From an uncultured Lachnospiraceae bacterium (GTDB lineage Bacteria > Bacillota > Clostridia > Lachnospirales > Lachnospiraceae), in contig CAJUDH010000020.1 in NCBI GenBank assembly GCA_910584845.1, forward strand, positions 1 to 64,000: 64,000 nt of DNA. Direction: 5' to 3'. A program made the translations under genes and the position numbers. The notes below the pieces were generated by a model, which was given only the letters and a program-made list of their open reading frames with translations, searched no databases and was not told the origin of the DNA. Below, one piece after another: positions 18,104 through 26,521 of this stretch (its first letter is position 1; each line of letters opens with the position of its first letter).

Positions 18104-19198
18104 ATGATACAATACTTGTCAGGGCAGGATAAGCCGATCTGCCGGAAATTATGGGAAGAAGCCTTTCCGGAGGATTCCAAAACATTTTGCGATTATTATT
18201 TTCAGGAAAAATTAACGGACAACCGTATTTTGGCCCTTGTGGAAGACAATGGGGAAAACGGGCCAAAACAGGTTCATGCGATGGTCCACCGCAACCCCTA
18301 CTTGTTGTCTGTGAAGGGATGCCGGTGGAAGGTGGATTACTTAGTTGGGGTGGCCACGCAAAAAGAAATGCGGCATCAGGGTTTTATGCGCCGGCTGCTG
18401 CTGCAGGTCATGGCGGACATGCGCCGGGAGCAAATGCCTTTTTGTTTTTTAATGCCGGCAAAAGAAGCCATTTACCGGCCTTTCGGGTTTACCTATATTT
18501 TTCGGCAGCCTCAATTATCCCTGGAAGGGGAAGGGGTACAAAAAGGGGAAAATATAAACGGGGATACGCCGGATGGCATGGCGGCGGAACAAGCCGCTGT
18601 TTGGATGAACCGGTGGCTGGCCCGCCATTATCAGGTATATGCTTTGCGGGATGAAGCCTATGTGCGGCGGTTGGCAAAGGAAATTGCCAGTGAAAACGGT
18701 TCCCTTGCCCTGCTTTATGGGGGGCAAGATGTGGTAGGGGTTCTGGGGGAGTGGGGCTACGGACGGAAAGTGCAGCGGCTGCTCTATGGGGACCTGCCTT
18801 ACGTACAGGAAAAGGGGGATCCCAAACCGGCTATTATGGCCAGGGTTATTTCTCTGGAAGCTTTTGTCCCGGTGATCCGGCTGCGCAACCCCACGCAGGG
18901 TGAAATGGTAATCCGCCTTCATCTTTCGGACCCGTTGATCCCACAAAATGACGGCCATTGGATATGGCACTTAAATGGGGAAAGCTCTTGGATCGAACGG
19001 GCCGCCCGCCGGCAGGGTCCGGAGGTCATGGCCCAAGCCATCGAAGACGGCGGCCAGGACATGCAAGAAAAGCCTCTGGAGTTGTCGATAAGCCAGCTCA
19101 CGGCCTGGCTTTTCGGCTATGAGGTTCCGGAACCGGCACTCCCTTATGCCGCACTGGTGGAACCGCTGCAAGGGGTGTTCCTGGATGAAGTAGTGTAA
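18104..19198 (+). CDS. GNAT N-acetyltransferase (Eis-like, with C-terminal sterol-carrier-like domain)
   Basis: 364 aa protein. The N-terminal GNAT domain has the acetyl-CoA loop in VGVATQKEMRHQGFMRRLL (R-x-x-G-x/M pattern) and LMPAKEAIYRPFGFTYIF, typical of Eis-type acetyltransferases. The C-terminal third matches the sterol-carrier-like domain of that group in length and in ending with LTAWLFGY. It probably acetylates a small amine or peptide; the target is unknown. It is in an apparent operon with the DUF2156 gene upstream. SD GGGGAAG. Confidence 0.85.
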   Translation: MIQYLSGQDKPICRKLWEEAFPEDSKTFCDYYFQEKLTDNRILALVEDNGENGPKQVHAMVHRNPYLLSVKGCRWKVDYLVGVATQKEMRHQGFMRRLLLQVMADMRREQMPFCFLMPAKEAIYRPFGFTYIFRQPQLSLEGEGVQKGENINGDTPDGMAAEQAAVWMNRWLARHYQVYALRDEAYVRRLAKEIASENGSLALLYGGQDVVGVLGEWGYGRKVQRLLYGDLPYVQEKGDPKPAIMARVISLEAFVPVIRLRNPTQGEMVIRLHLSDPLIPQNDGHWIWHLNGESSWIERAARRQGPEVMAQAIEDGGQDMQEKPLELSISQLTAWLFGYEVPEPALPYAALVEPLQGVFLDEVV

Positions 19199-19307
19199 CC
19201 GTTACCTGCTTTTGGATGCCTTTTAGCCGGATTTTGCCGGAAAACTGCCGGAAGAAGGAAAAGGTTTCAAAGGCGCCTTACATATAAGACGAATGGAGGG
19301 ATGAGGA

Positions 19308-20030
19308 ATGAACGAATTGGATCAATTGCGGCAATGGATTTCGGACAGCAGCAATATCGTTTTTTTTGGCGGGGCCGGCGTTTCCACAGAAAGCGGGATC
19401 CCCGATTTCCGCAGCGTGGACGGGCTTTACAACCAAACTTACGCTTATCCGCCGGAAACCATTATCAGCCATAGTTTTTACCGGAAAAACCCAGAAGAGT
19501 TTTACCGGTTTTATAAAGACCGGATGCTTTTCCCTGACGCCAAGCCCAACGCTGCCCACCGGGCGCTGGCAAAACTGGAAAAGTTGGGTAAGCTCCGGGC
19601 CGTGATTACCCAAAACATTGACGGCCTGCATCAAATGGCAGGGAGTAAGGAAGTCCTGGAGCTGCATGGGTCAGTCCACAGGAATTACTGTACCCGCTGC
19701 AACAAATTTTACAGCCTGGAAGACATCATGGCTATGGATGGCGTCCCCCACTGCACATGTGGCGGCATCGTTAAACCGGACGTAGTCCTTTATGAGGAAG
19801 GCCTGGATGACCAAGTCATGCAAAAGTCCGTAGATTACATCCGCCATGCGGACCTATTGATTATCGGGGGGACCTCCCTGGTGGTCTATCCGGCGGCAGG
19901 GCTGGTGAATTATTATAAAGGCAATCGTTTGGTGGTAATCAACAAATCCATAACCCCCATGGATTCCGAAGCCGATTTGGTGGCCAGCGGAAAAATCGGG
20001 GAAGTTTTCTCACAGATTATGGAAATATAA
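19308..20030 (+). CDS. cobB: NAD-dependent protein deacylase, SIR2 family
   Basis: 240 aa sirtuin, which removes acyl groups from lysines using NAD. Seen: the NAD-binding GGAGVSTESGIPDFRS, the TQNIDGLHQ motif, the catalytic His120 in LELHGS, a zinc site with YCTRCNKFY and HCTCGG (four Cys), and GGTSLVVYPAA near the end. It follows two acyltransferase-fold proteins on the same strand but 109 bp away, so co-regulation is uncertain. SD GGAGGGATGAGG. Family assignment is firm; the specific acyl type is not resolved. Confidence 0.94.
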   Translation: MNELDQLRQWISDSSNIVFFGGAGVSTESGIPDFRSVDGLYNQTYAYPPETIISHSFYRKNPEEFYRFYKDRMLFPDAKPNAAHRALAKLEKLGKLRAVITQNIDGLHQMAGSKEVLELHGSVHRNYCTRCNKFYSLEDIMAMDGVPHCTCGGIVKPDVVLYEEGLDDQVMQKSVDYIRHADLLIIGGTSLVVYPAAGLVNYYKGNRLVVINKSITPMDSEADLVASGKIGEVFSQIMEI

Positions 20031-20045
20031 AAGGGAGGGTCCTAT

Positions 20046-21038
20046 ATGTATCAGGCAGATGAAAAGCGGTATGACAATATGAAATATAAACGCTGCGGAA
20101 GGAGCGGTGTCCTTCTGCCCATGGTTTCCCTGGGGCTTTGGCAAAATTTTGGGTTGGAGAAGCCCCTGGATGAGCAGAAGAAAATTATTTTCCGGGCTTT
20201 CGACCTGGGGATCACCCATTTCGACCTGGCCAACAATTATGGCTATCCGGCCCGGGGGCTGGCAGAGGAGCATTTTGGCCAGATTTTGTGGGAAGATATG
20301 AAGGGGTACCGGGAGCAGATATTGGTATCTACAAAGGCAGGCTTTGACTTTTGGCCAGGCCCTTACGGGGACTGGGGCTCCCGCAAATATCTGATATCCA
20401 GCCTGGATGCCAGCCTGAAAAGGCTGAAATTGGATTATGTGGATATTTTCTACCACCACCGTCCCGACCCAGAGACGCCCCTGGAAGAAACCATGGGGGC
20501 TTTAAGTGATATGGTCCGCCAGGGGAAAGCTTTATATGTGGGGATTTCCAACTATAAAGCAGAAGAAGCCTCCCGCGCTATCAGCCTGCTACGTGCCAAT
20601 GGCACGCCTTGCCTGATCCATCAGCCAAGGTATAACCTGTTAGAACGCTGGGTGGAAGACGGCCTGTTAGGGCTTTTATCAGACCAAGGCGTTGGCTGCA
20701 TTGCCTATAGCCCGTTGGCCCAAGGGGCGCTAACGGATAAATATTTACATGGCATCCCGGAAGGTTCCCGGGCTTCCCGCCCCAATACTACCGTAGGCGG
20801 GCGTTACCTTTCAAAACCGCTGTTGGAAAAAGTGCGCAAGTTAAACGACATCGCAGCTGCCCGTGGCCAGTCTTTGGCCCAAATGGCTTTGTCTTGGGTT
20901 TTGCGCCGGCCGGAAGTGACCAGCGTGCTCATTGGCGCCAGCAGTGTACGGCAGCTGGAAGAGAATGCAGCTGCCTTGAACCAGCTGGCTTTTACCGGCC
21001 CGGAACAGGAAGCCATTGAACATATCCTTAGTTTGTAA
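20046..21038 (+). CDS. aldo/keto reductase (YghZ/L-glyceraldehyde-3-phosphate reductase-like)
   Basis: 330 aa (alpha/beta)8 aldo/keto reductase using NADPH. The catalytic tetrad is visible as Asp and Tyr in HFDLANNYG, Lys in VSTKAGFDFW and His in DIFYHHRPD. The long N-terminal segment and the ARGLAEEHFGQIL loop match the AKR14 group (E. coli YghZ), which reduces L-glyceraldehyde-3-phosphate and methylglyoxal. It sits 15 bp after the sirtuin gene with SD AGGGAGG, so the two are probably co-transcribed. The physiological substrate is not proved. Confidence 0.92.
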   Translation: MYQADEKRYDNMKYKRCGRSGVLLPMVSLGLWQNFGLEKPLDEQKKIIFRAFDLGITHFDLANNYGYPARGLAEEHFGQILWEDMKGYREQILVSTKAGFDFWPGPYGDWGSRKYLISSLDASLKRLKLDYVDIFYHHRPDPETPLEETMGALSDMVRQGKALYVGISNYKAEEASRAISLLRANGTPCLIHQPRYNLLERWVEDGLLGLLSDQGVGCIAYSPLAQGALTDKYLHGIPEGSRASRPNTTVGGRYLSKPLLEKVRKLNDIAAARGQSLAQMALSWVLRRPEVTSVLIGASSVRQLEENAAALNQLAFTGPEQEAIEHILSL

Positions 21039-21180
21039 GTGTGGCTGTTTATGGCAATGCCACATAAAAAGCATCCTGGTTATATAAGGGGAAACGTGAA
21101 AACCATTGCACCCACACCTGCCTGTACCCGGTAAAGCGGTGCATGGAATGCAGGGAAGCGCGTGGAGAATGGAGGAGAAT

Positions 21181-21384
21181 ATGGACGCACGATGGGTTTA
21201 TGAAGTAGGAGACATAGTGAAACTAAAAAAGCCCCATCCCTGTGGAAGCCATGAATGGGAAATCCTGCGGGTTGGCGCCGATTTTCGGCTAAGCTGTATG
21301 GGCTGCGCCCATCAGGTCATGATGGAACGGAGAATCGTGGAAAAAAACGCCAGGGCCTTAACAAAAAAGGCCCCGGCACAGTAA
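21181..21384 (+). CDS. DUF951 family protein
   Basis: About 67 aa DUF951 protein, a small conserved Firmicutes protein of unknown role. The core EVGDIVKLKKPHPCG, WEILRVGADFRLSCMGC and the following MMERR.VEK are diagnostic; two Cys near residues 22 and 41 may bind metal. In many Firmicutes this gene lies close to rpsF-ssb-rpsR or chromosome-partitioning genes, consistent with the location here. The frame extends up to 21106, but GGAGGAG (21171-21177) points to ATG 21181. Confidence 0.85.
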   Translation: MDARWVYEVGDIVKLKKPHPCGSHEWEILRVGADFRLSCMGCAHQVMMERRIVEKNARALTKKAPAQ

Positions 21385-21428
21385 AATTTTTATTGTTATA
21401 CCCGATACCCTCATAAATGGGAAAGCGT

Positions 21429-21980
21429 TTACACTTTTACATCCAAATACTTCCCCTTCTCCACCGGCTCTTCGCTTACAGAGGAGCGGAAAGTAGTCCG
21501 GGTGGTTCCACCTGACATATAAGTTTTCCCGCATTCCGGGCAAATGGACGTATGGTAGGAGACGGATTGGGAGACGATTTCCTGGTCTTCCTGTTGGGCC
21601 TTGGCCCAGGCATGGGCCACATGTTCGCCCTCATGGGAACGGATGGCATAAGAAGCATTTTCTGGGCTTATATGGGTGGGGGTTTTGAAAGACACGCCGG
21701 GGTCGTTGGAGCCGTCCACATATTTCCGGTTTTTGCAGGTCTGGCACTCATAGGTGTCATAGTCCGGCTGCCCCGGGATTTTCTGGCTGTTGGCTTTTTC
21801 ACCTTCATCTTTTTTTCCGGGAAGGAGGGCCATATTTTCTTCCGCCCCCAAAACCGCGCCTTCCCTTCCCAATGCTTCATTTTTTCCGGGCATTGCGGGC
21901 GAGGTCCTGCCTTTGGCAGATACCGGCATAGAAAAATCATGGTTTTGATTCTGGAACACAGACGATGTTAAAAGTTGGAT
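21429..21980 (-). CDS. small HExxH (zincin-like) protein with two CxxC pairs
   Basis: About 176-183 aa. The first half is low-complexity and variable. The second half is conserved-looking: YECQTCKNRKY, an AIRSHEGEHVAHAWAKAQ helix with a perfect HExxH metal motif, then SICPECGKTYMSGGTTRT. It resembles the SprA-related/CJM1_0395-like putative metalloproteases. The usual start call would be GTG 21959. However, the only SD, AAGGAGG (21988-21994), is 7 nt before an in-frame ATC at 21980, and residues encoded from there look native, so a non-AUG start is likely. Function unknown. Confidence 0.7.
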   Translation of the reverse strand: MQLLTSSVFQNQNHDFSMPVSAKGRTSPAMPGKNEALGREGAVLGAEENMALLPGKKDEGEKANSQKIPGQPDYDTYECQTCKNRKYVDGSNDPGVSFKTPTHISPENASYAIRSHEGEHVAHAWAKAQQEDQEIVSQSVSYHTSICPECGKTYMSGGTTRTTFRSSVSEEPVEKGKYLDVKV

Positions 21981-22271
21981 AAGACCACCTCCTTAAAATT
22001 TTTATGGCGCTATGAAGCGCACTCCCAATCTTTGTATAACAGAACCTATATATAATATAATCGGATGAAACAGGCAAAAACATAAGGGGAAGTTACAAAA
22101 ATTACAAAAAAATAAACAATGTGGATTTGCTGTAACAAACTTTGCCCCGCCCTTTTAGTATACGGAACAGAAGGCGTGCAAAGTATCGGAAACCTGATAT
22201 TTGCGTCATTTGCGGCGAAGCTATTCCTATAAAAAAGTGATAAACCACTTGCATTCCCTGCCAGATTCTGT
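21981..22271. other. intergenic region upstream of rpsF
   Basis: About 290 bp between the divergent HExxH gene and the rpsF promoter. AT-rich with no open frame of note. It contains the SD of the minus-strand gene near 21990 and, at its right end, the rpsF promoter listed separately. No other structure was recognised. Confidence 0.4.
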
Positions 22272-22277
22272 TAGAAT
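22249..22277 (+). promoter_or_regulatory. sigma-A promoter of the rpsF-ssb-rpsR operon
   Basis: -35 TTGCAT (22249-22254), 17-bp spacer, -10 TAGAAT (22272-22277) with TGT directly before it, an extended -10. Transcription should start near 22284, giving a leader of about 70 nt. Confidence 0.75.
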
Positions 22278-22298
22278 AATTAATTGTGACACAATATT

Positions 22299-22345
22299 CC
22301 TTGCTCTTGATCTGCAGAAATCAAGGGCCAGAGACCACAAGGAGG
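22299..22345 (+). promoter_or_regulatory. rpsF leader hairpin that covers the ribosome binding site
   Basis: In the 5' leader CCTTG (22299-22303) can pair with CAAGG (22338-22342), which is part of the SD AAGGAGG. Inside it CTTGAT (22306-22311) pairs with ATCAAG (22320-22325). S6:S18 autoregulates this operon in many bacteria through a leader structure. This could be the local version, although the known CCG loop was not clearly found. Confidence 0.4.
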
Positions 22346-22352
22346 TAAAGCA

Positions 22353-22646
22353 ATGAACAAGTATGAGTTAGCGGTTATTTTGAGCGCAAAACTCGAAGAA
22401 GAAGAGAGGGCGGCTGCACTGGAGAAGGTGCAGGGTTATATTACCCGTTTCGGCGGTACCGTGACCAATGTGGACGATTGGGGCAAGAGAAGGCTTGCTT
22501 ACGAAATCCAGAAAATGAAAGAAGCTTTTTATTACTTCGTCCAATTTGAGTCTGAAAATACGGACTGCCCCAACGAAGTGGAAGCCCACATTCGCATTAT
22601 GGAGCCGGTGATCCGGTATCTTTGCGTAAAACAGGACGAGCAATAA
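22353..22646 (+). CDS. rpsF: 30S ribosomal protein S6
   Basis: 97 aa S6, which sits on the 30S platform with S18. The N-terminal MNKYELAVILSAKLEEEER and the central DWGKRRLAYEIQKMKEAFYY and VIRYLCVK are diagnostic. SD AAGGAGG is 7 nt upstream. It is first gene of the classic rpsF-ssb-rpsR operon. Length is normal. Confidence 0.98.
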   Translation: MNKYELAVILSAKLEEEERAAALEKVQGYITRFGGTVTNVDDWGKRRLAYEIQKMKEAFYYFVQFESENTDCPNEVEAHIRIMEPVIRYLCVKQDEQ

Positions 22647-22749
22647 GGATGCGGGCCGGCAGGCTGGCAGATGCGTGCGGAACGGCATTTGCCCTTCTGG
22701 CGGGTCGATAATGGACAAAGTCCGAAGCATAAAAAGGAAGAGTGACGGT

Positions 22750-23217
22750 ATGAATAAAGTAATTCTTATGGGTAGATTGACCAGGGATCCGGAAGTGAGA
22801 TATTCCCAGGGCGAGCGTTCCATGGCGATTGCCAGATACACCCTCGCCGTTGACCGCAGGGGCCGCGCCAGAAGCCAGGACGGCGACCAAGGCCAGACTG
22901 CGGATTTCATCAATATCGTGGCTTTCGACCGGGCCGGCGAATTTGCGGAGAAATATTTCCGGCAAGGCATGCGGGTATTGGTATCCGGCCGGATTTCCAC
23001 AGGCAGCTATACCAACAGGGAAGGGCAACGCGTTTATACCACAGAAGTCATCGTAGAAGATCAAGAGTTTGCGGACAGCAAGAACGCAAGCAGTGGCGGG
23101 GACAATGGCGGCTACGGCTATCAGCCCACTTCCAGGCCCGCCCCGTCCAGTGCGATTGGCGACGGCTTCATGAACATCCCAGATGGCGTGGAGGATGAGG
23201 GGCTGCCTTTTAACTAG
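22750..23217 (+). CDS. ssb: single-stranded DNA-binding protein
   Basis: 155 aa SSB that coats single-stranded DNA during replication and repair. The OB fold covers about residues 1-105 (MNKVILMGRLTRDPEVRY, FINIVAFDRAGEFAEKYF, VYTTEVIVEDQEFAD). It is followed by a Gly/Ser/Pro-rich linker and the acidic tip EDEGLPFN. That tip is the partner-binding tail: D-E-G-L-P-F with an extra Asn in place of the usual terminal Phe. The frame extends to 22675, but AAGGAAG lies 9 nt before ATG 22750. It lies between rpsF and rpsR. Confidence 0.96.
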   Translation: MNKVILMGRLTRDPEVRYSQGERSMAIARYTLAVDRRGRARSQDGDQGQTADFINIVAFDRAGEFAEKYFRQGMRVLVSGRISTGSYTNREGQRVYTTEVIVEDQEFADSKNASSGGDNGGYGYQPTSRPAPSSAIGDGFMNIPDGVEDEGLPFN

Positions 23218-23315
23218 CCATCCACATGTCCCGTCTGGCCCCGGTTAGCCAATGAAAGACAAAACGGAGGTTCCGTATAGAGATAGGATTATCAATTGAA
23301 GAAGGAGGCACTACC

Positions 23316-23582
23316 ATGGCATATAATAAGGCCGAAAAACCGGAAGGCGCTAAAGTAAGAAGAAGCGGCATCCGCAGAAGAAAAAAAGTTTGTGTATTTT
23401 GCGGTGAGAAAAATGGTGTGATTGATTATAAGGATGTTAATAAGCTGAAAAGATATGTATCGGAGCGCGGAAAAATCCTTCCCAGAAGGATTACCGGCAA
23501 CTGCGCAAAACATCAGAGGGCATTGACTGTGGCTATCAAAAGGGCCCGCCACATTTCCCTTATGCCCTATACATGCGATTAA
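23316..23582 (+). CDS. rpsR: 30S ribosomal protein S18
   Basis: 88 aa S18. The N-terminal basic stretch ([21 protein letters not shown]) keeps a CxxC pair, the zinc-ribbon remnant seen in some S18. The core [22 protein letters not shown] and the C-terminal [17 protein letters not shown] are diagnostic. SD GAAGGAGG. Last gene of the operon, followed by a strong terminator. Confidence 0.98.
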   Translation: MAYNKAEKPEGAKVRRSGIRRRKKVCVFCGEKNGVIDYKDVNKLKRYVSERGKILPRRITGNCAKHQRALTVAIKRARHISLMPYTCD

Positions 23583-23648
23583 TATGAGGGCCATATGATT
23601 GCATCGTGGCCCGGCCATGTAGATTTTGACAAACAAAGGTGTTTGACC

Positions 23649-23670
23649 AAGGCGGTCGAACGCCTTTTTT
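23649..23670 (+). terminator. Rho-independent terminator of the rpsF-ssb-rpsR operon
   Basis: Perfect stem AAGGCG/CGCCTT with a six-base GTCGAA loop, followed by TTTT. It lies 66 bp after the rpsR stop codon and separates the ribosomal operon from the ATP-grasp cluster. Confidence 0.85.
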
Positions 23671-23728
23671 GCACACAAAAAATCATATGGGATGGGCTGC
23701 TATTTATGTTTCGGAGAAGGAGATACTT

Positions 23729-25048
23729 ATGGATCATTTGGAATTACTGGAAAATACAGGAACGGTAAATGAGCTGTTAGCGCGTTATGGGGTAAAATTT
23801 GGAATCTATAAAAACAATCAGTTTAAAGAGCAGCTTTTTCCTTTTGATGCCATTCCCCGCATTATCGGGAATGCAGAATTTACATATCTGGAAAAGGGTC
23901 TAAAGCAAAGGGTTATGGCGCTAAACCTGTTTTTAAAAGACATATATGGCGAAAAAAAGATCATTAAAGACCATATAGTGCCGGAAGATTTTATTTTTGC
24001 CTCCAGTGGCTATATGGCGGAGTGCGAGGGGGTCCGGCCCCCAAAAAATATTTATTCCCATATTTCAGGTATTGACCTGGTACAGGGGAAAGACGGGCAT
24101 TGGTATGTTTTGGAAGATAACTTAAGGGTCCCTTCCGGTGCCTCCTACCCTATGATTGCCAGGGAATTGTGCCGCAGGAGCAGCCCCCATACATTTGAAA
24201 ACCATCACCTTTGCGATAACCGGAATTATGCCACGCTTTTGCGCCAGACCATGGATCATGTCAATGTAGGGGGGCATGTGGTTATTTTAACGCCGGGAAG
24301 GTACAATGCCGCTTATTTCGAACATTCATACCTGGCTGAAAAGACAGGGGCCCATTTGGTCATTGGCTCTGACCTAAGGGTGGAGGATGACAGGTTGTAT
24401 TATGTTAATTATGACTCCAAACTGGAAAGGGTAGGTGCCGTATACCGGAGGATCTCCGATGAATATTTAGACCCCATGAATTTCAATCCGGAATCCCTGA
24501 TTGGCATCCCCCATATATATGACGTATTCCGCAAGGGGAATGTTGCCCTGATCAATGCGCCAGGCAACGGCGTTGCCGATGACAAAGGCATTTACTATTT
24601 CGTCCCCAAGATGATCCGCTATTATTTAGGGGAGGAGCCGGTCCTTAGCAATGCCCCCACCTATTTGCCGTTTTATGAACAGGATATGAAATATGTCCTG
24701 GAAAATTTTGATAAATTGGTCTTAAAAGACGTGGCAGAGGCTGGAGGATATGGAGTTGTTTTTGGCAATAAGATGAGCGCAGAGCAAAAAGGAAACTTCC
24801 TTAACCTGCTGAAGAAAGAGCCCCGCCGGTTCATAGCCCAGGAGGTTATTGACTTTTTAGATATTGACGTGTTGATTGGAGGCAAGCCTGTGCCAAGGAA
24901 AGCAGATTTGCGGGCCTTTGTATTGATGGCGGATGAGCCCCTTGTCTGGAAGAGCGGGCTGACCCGGTTTTCCCGGAACCCAGATTCTTTTATTGTCAAT
25001 TCATCACAGGGAGGAGGATTTAAAGATACATGGGTATTATCTCAATAG
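23729..25048 (+). CDS. circularly permuted ATP-grasp type 2 protein (DUF404/DUF407)
   Basis: About 439 aa ATP-grasp protein of the circularly permuted type 2 family. Seen: SHISGIDLVQG, the family hallmark VLEDNLRVPSGASYP, AHLVIGSDLRVEDDRLYYV, LINAPGNGVADDKGIYYFVP and the nucleotide-loop LVLKDVAEAGGYGVVFG. ATP-grasp enzymes activate a carboxylate and join it to an amine; this family is predicted to make peptide bonds on unknown substrates. The long frame starts at 23639, but GGAGAAGGAG (23713-23722) favours ATG 23729. Its 3' end overlaps the alpha-E gene by 19 bp, showing tight coupling. Confidence 0.9.
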   Translation: MDHLELLENTGTVNELLARYGVKFGIYKNNQFKEQLFPFDAIPRIIGNAEFTYLEKGLKQRVMALNLFLKDIYGEKKIIKDHIVPEDFIFASSGYMAECEGVRPPKNIYSHISGIDLVQGKDGHWYVLEDNLRVPSGASYPMIARELCRRSSPHTFENHHLCDNRNYATLLRQTMDHVNVGGHVVILTPGRYNAAYFEHSYLAEKTGAHLVIGSDLRVEDDRLYYVNYDSKLERVGAVYRRISDEYLDPMNFNPESLIGIPHIYDVFRKGNVALINAPGNGVADDKGIYYFVPKMIRYYLGEEPVLSNAPTYLPFYEQDMKYVLENFDKLVLKDVAEAGGYGVVFGNKMSAEQKGNFLNLLKKEPRRFIAQEVIDFLDIDVLIGGKPVPRKADLRAFVLMADEPLVWKSGLTRFSRNPDSFIVNSSQGGGFKDTWVLSQ

Positions 25049-25692
25049 GACAGACGAACCAGCTTTTTTGGCTGGGGAGATATTCGGAACGGGTTTACAC
25101 CACACTGCGGCTGTACTCCAACCGGTTTGATATGATGATTGACGAAATCGCCGACAGTTATATGGAGTTTTGCCGCCTGGTGGATATCCCGGATATATAT
25201 GGCTCCAAAGAAGTATTCCGGGAAAAATATCCTTTCGATGAGGAAAACCCGGATTCCATCATGAGTAACCTGAACCGGGCCTATGACAATGCGATCGTTT
25301 TGCGGGAAGAAATCGGGTCGGAAACCCTTTCCTACATTCAATTGGCCATATATGAAATGAACCGGGCGCGGATCAGCAAAGCCCCTTTAATTGAAATGCA
25401 GCGGGTTATGGACAATTTGCTGGCTTTTTGGGGGATTGCAGATGATTCCATTGATTCGGAACAGGTGCGGGATATTATCAAAGTGGGGAAACGGATTGAG
25501 AGGATTGACCTTTATGCCAGGCTGGGGGTAGAGCGCAAAGAACTGGACCGGGAAATCAGCCGTTTACTCCCCCGCATCAAAAAAAGTGGGATGGAATATG
25601 ACGAAGAAAAGCTGCAGCATCTAAAAGCCCTTGTCTTAATGCCGGAAATTGATTATTATGAGATTGTGAGAGAAGTGGAATCGGTATTATAA
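25030..25692 (+). CDS. alpha-E domain protein (DUF403)
   Basis: 220 aa all-alpha protein of the alpha-E (DUF403) family, the constant partner of type 2 ATP-grasp proteins in bacteria. The opening GQTNQLFWLGRYSERVYTTL is the diagnostic E-R motif region; SYIQLAIYEMNRARISKAP and IGKR-like VGKRIERIDLYARL follow. It is shorter than the roughly 310 aa mycobacterial and proteobacterial proteins. The reaction is unknown; it is thought to act with the ATP-grasp and transglutaminase partners. It starts inside the ATP-grasp gene. Confidence 0.88.
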   Translation: MGIISIGQTNQLFWLGRYSERVYTTLRLYSNRFDMMIDEIADSYMEFCRLVDIPDIYGSKEVFREKYPFDEENPDSIMSNLNRAYDNAIVLREEIGSETLSYIQLAIYEMNRARISKAPLIEMQRVMDNLLAFWGIADDSIDSEQVRDIIKVGKRIERIDLYARLGVERKELDREISRLLPRIKKSGMEYDEEKLQHLKALVLMPEIDYYEIVREVESVL

Positions 25693-25704
25693 AGGAGCAC
25701 AGGT

Positions 25705-26493
25705 GTGAAAAAGCTTTATTTTGATTATCACATGCATATTGCTTATACAGAAGAGGCCAGGGAATGCTTTTTTACGATAAAATGCATCCCTCCCCATACA
25801 AAAAGGCAATGTCCAGAAGCCATTGACATAGAAGTTTGCCCCGATGCCCATTGGGCAAAAGGGGAAGATTCCTTCGGAAACCCGCAGGTTTATGGACGGG
25901 TGGGCAATAGCCATCAAAATTTTTCTTTCCATGTCCGTGGAATTGTGTCAACCGGGCTTAAAGCTTATGAGGCGGAAATGCCGGAAACCGGACAGGCAAT
26001 ATACCGCTACCCTTATGGCCTTACAAAGCCGGGCGCCGGCCTTACCGCATACTATAAAACCATAAGGCCCCCGGATGGGATGCCCGCCGGCGATTGGGCA
26101 GTTTCCCTGATGCATCGGCTGCACCAGGATTTTTCCTACGAAAAAGGGATCACCACGGTTGCCACCACCGCCGAGGAGGCATGGAACGGCGGCCGGGGCG
26201 TATGCCAGGATTATGCCCATATTATGGTTGCCTTGTGCCGCCTGGCAGGCATACCGGCCAGGTATGTCACCGGAATGCTGATTGGGGAAGGCTTCAGCCA
26301 TGCCTGGGTGGAAATATGTTCCGGTGGGAAATGGTATGGCCTGGACCCCACCAACGATATGCCGGTAGCGGATTCCCACATCAAACTTGGCAATGGAAGG
26401 GATGCTTCTGACTGCCCCATTAACCGCGGGCTAATCAAGGGGGGCGGCGCGCAGGAACAAAGGATTTGCCTAAAAGTGGAGGAGGCCGGCTGA
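25705..26493 (+). CDS. transglutaminase-like cysteine protease/ligase
   Basis: 262 aa protein starting at GTG with SD AAAGGAG. The N-terminal half is beta-rich, like the bacterial transglutaminase N domain. The C-terminal half has the catalytic triad: Cys in GGRGVCQDYAHI, His in GFSHAWVEI and Asp in WYGLDPTND. Such proteins can hydrolyse or transfer amide bonds. Third member of the ATP-grasp/alpha-E/transglutaminase set, 12 bp after the alpha-E gene. No signal peptide, so it probably acts in the cytoplasm. Confidence 0.9.
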   Translation: MKKLYFDYHMHIAYTEEARECFFTIKCIPPHTKRQCPEAIDIEVCPDAHWAKGEDSFGNPQVYGRVGNSHQNFSFHVRGIVSTGLKAYEAEMPETGQAIYRYPYGLTKPGAGLTAYYKTIRPPDGMPAGDWAVSLMHRLHQDFSYEKGITTVATTAEEAWNGGRGVCQDYAHIMVALCRLAGIPARYVTGMLIGEGFSHAWVEICSGGKWYGLDPTNDMPVADSHIKLGNGRDASDCPINRGLIKGGGAQEQRICLKVEEAG

Positions 26494-26521
26494 CGGCAGC
26501 CAATAAGAACGGAGGGGGATT

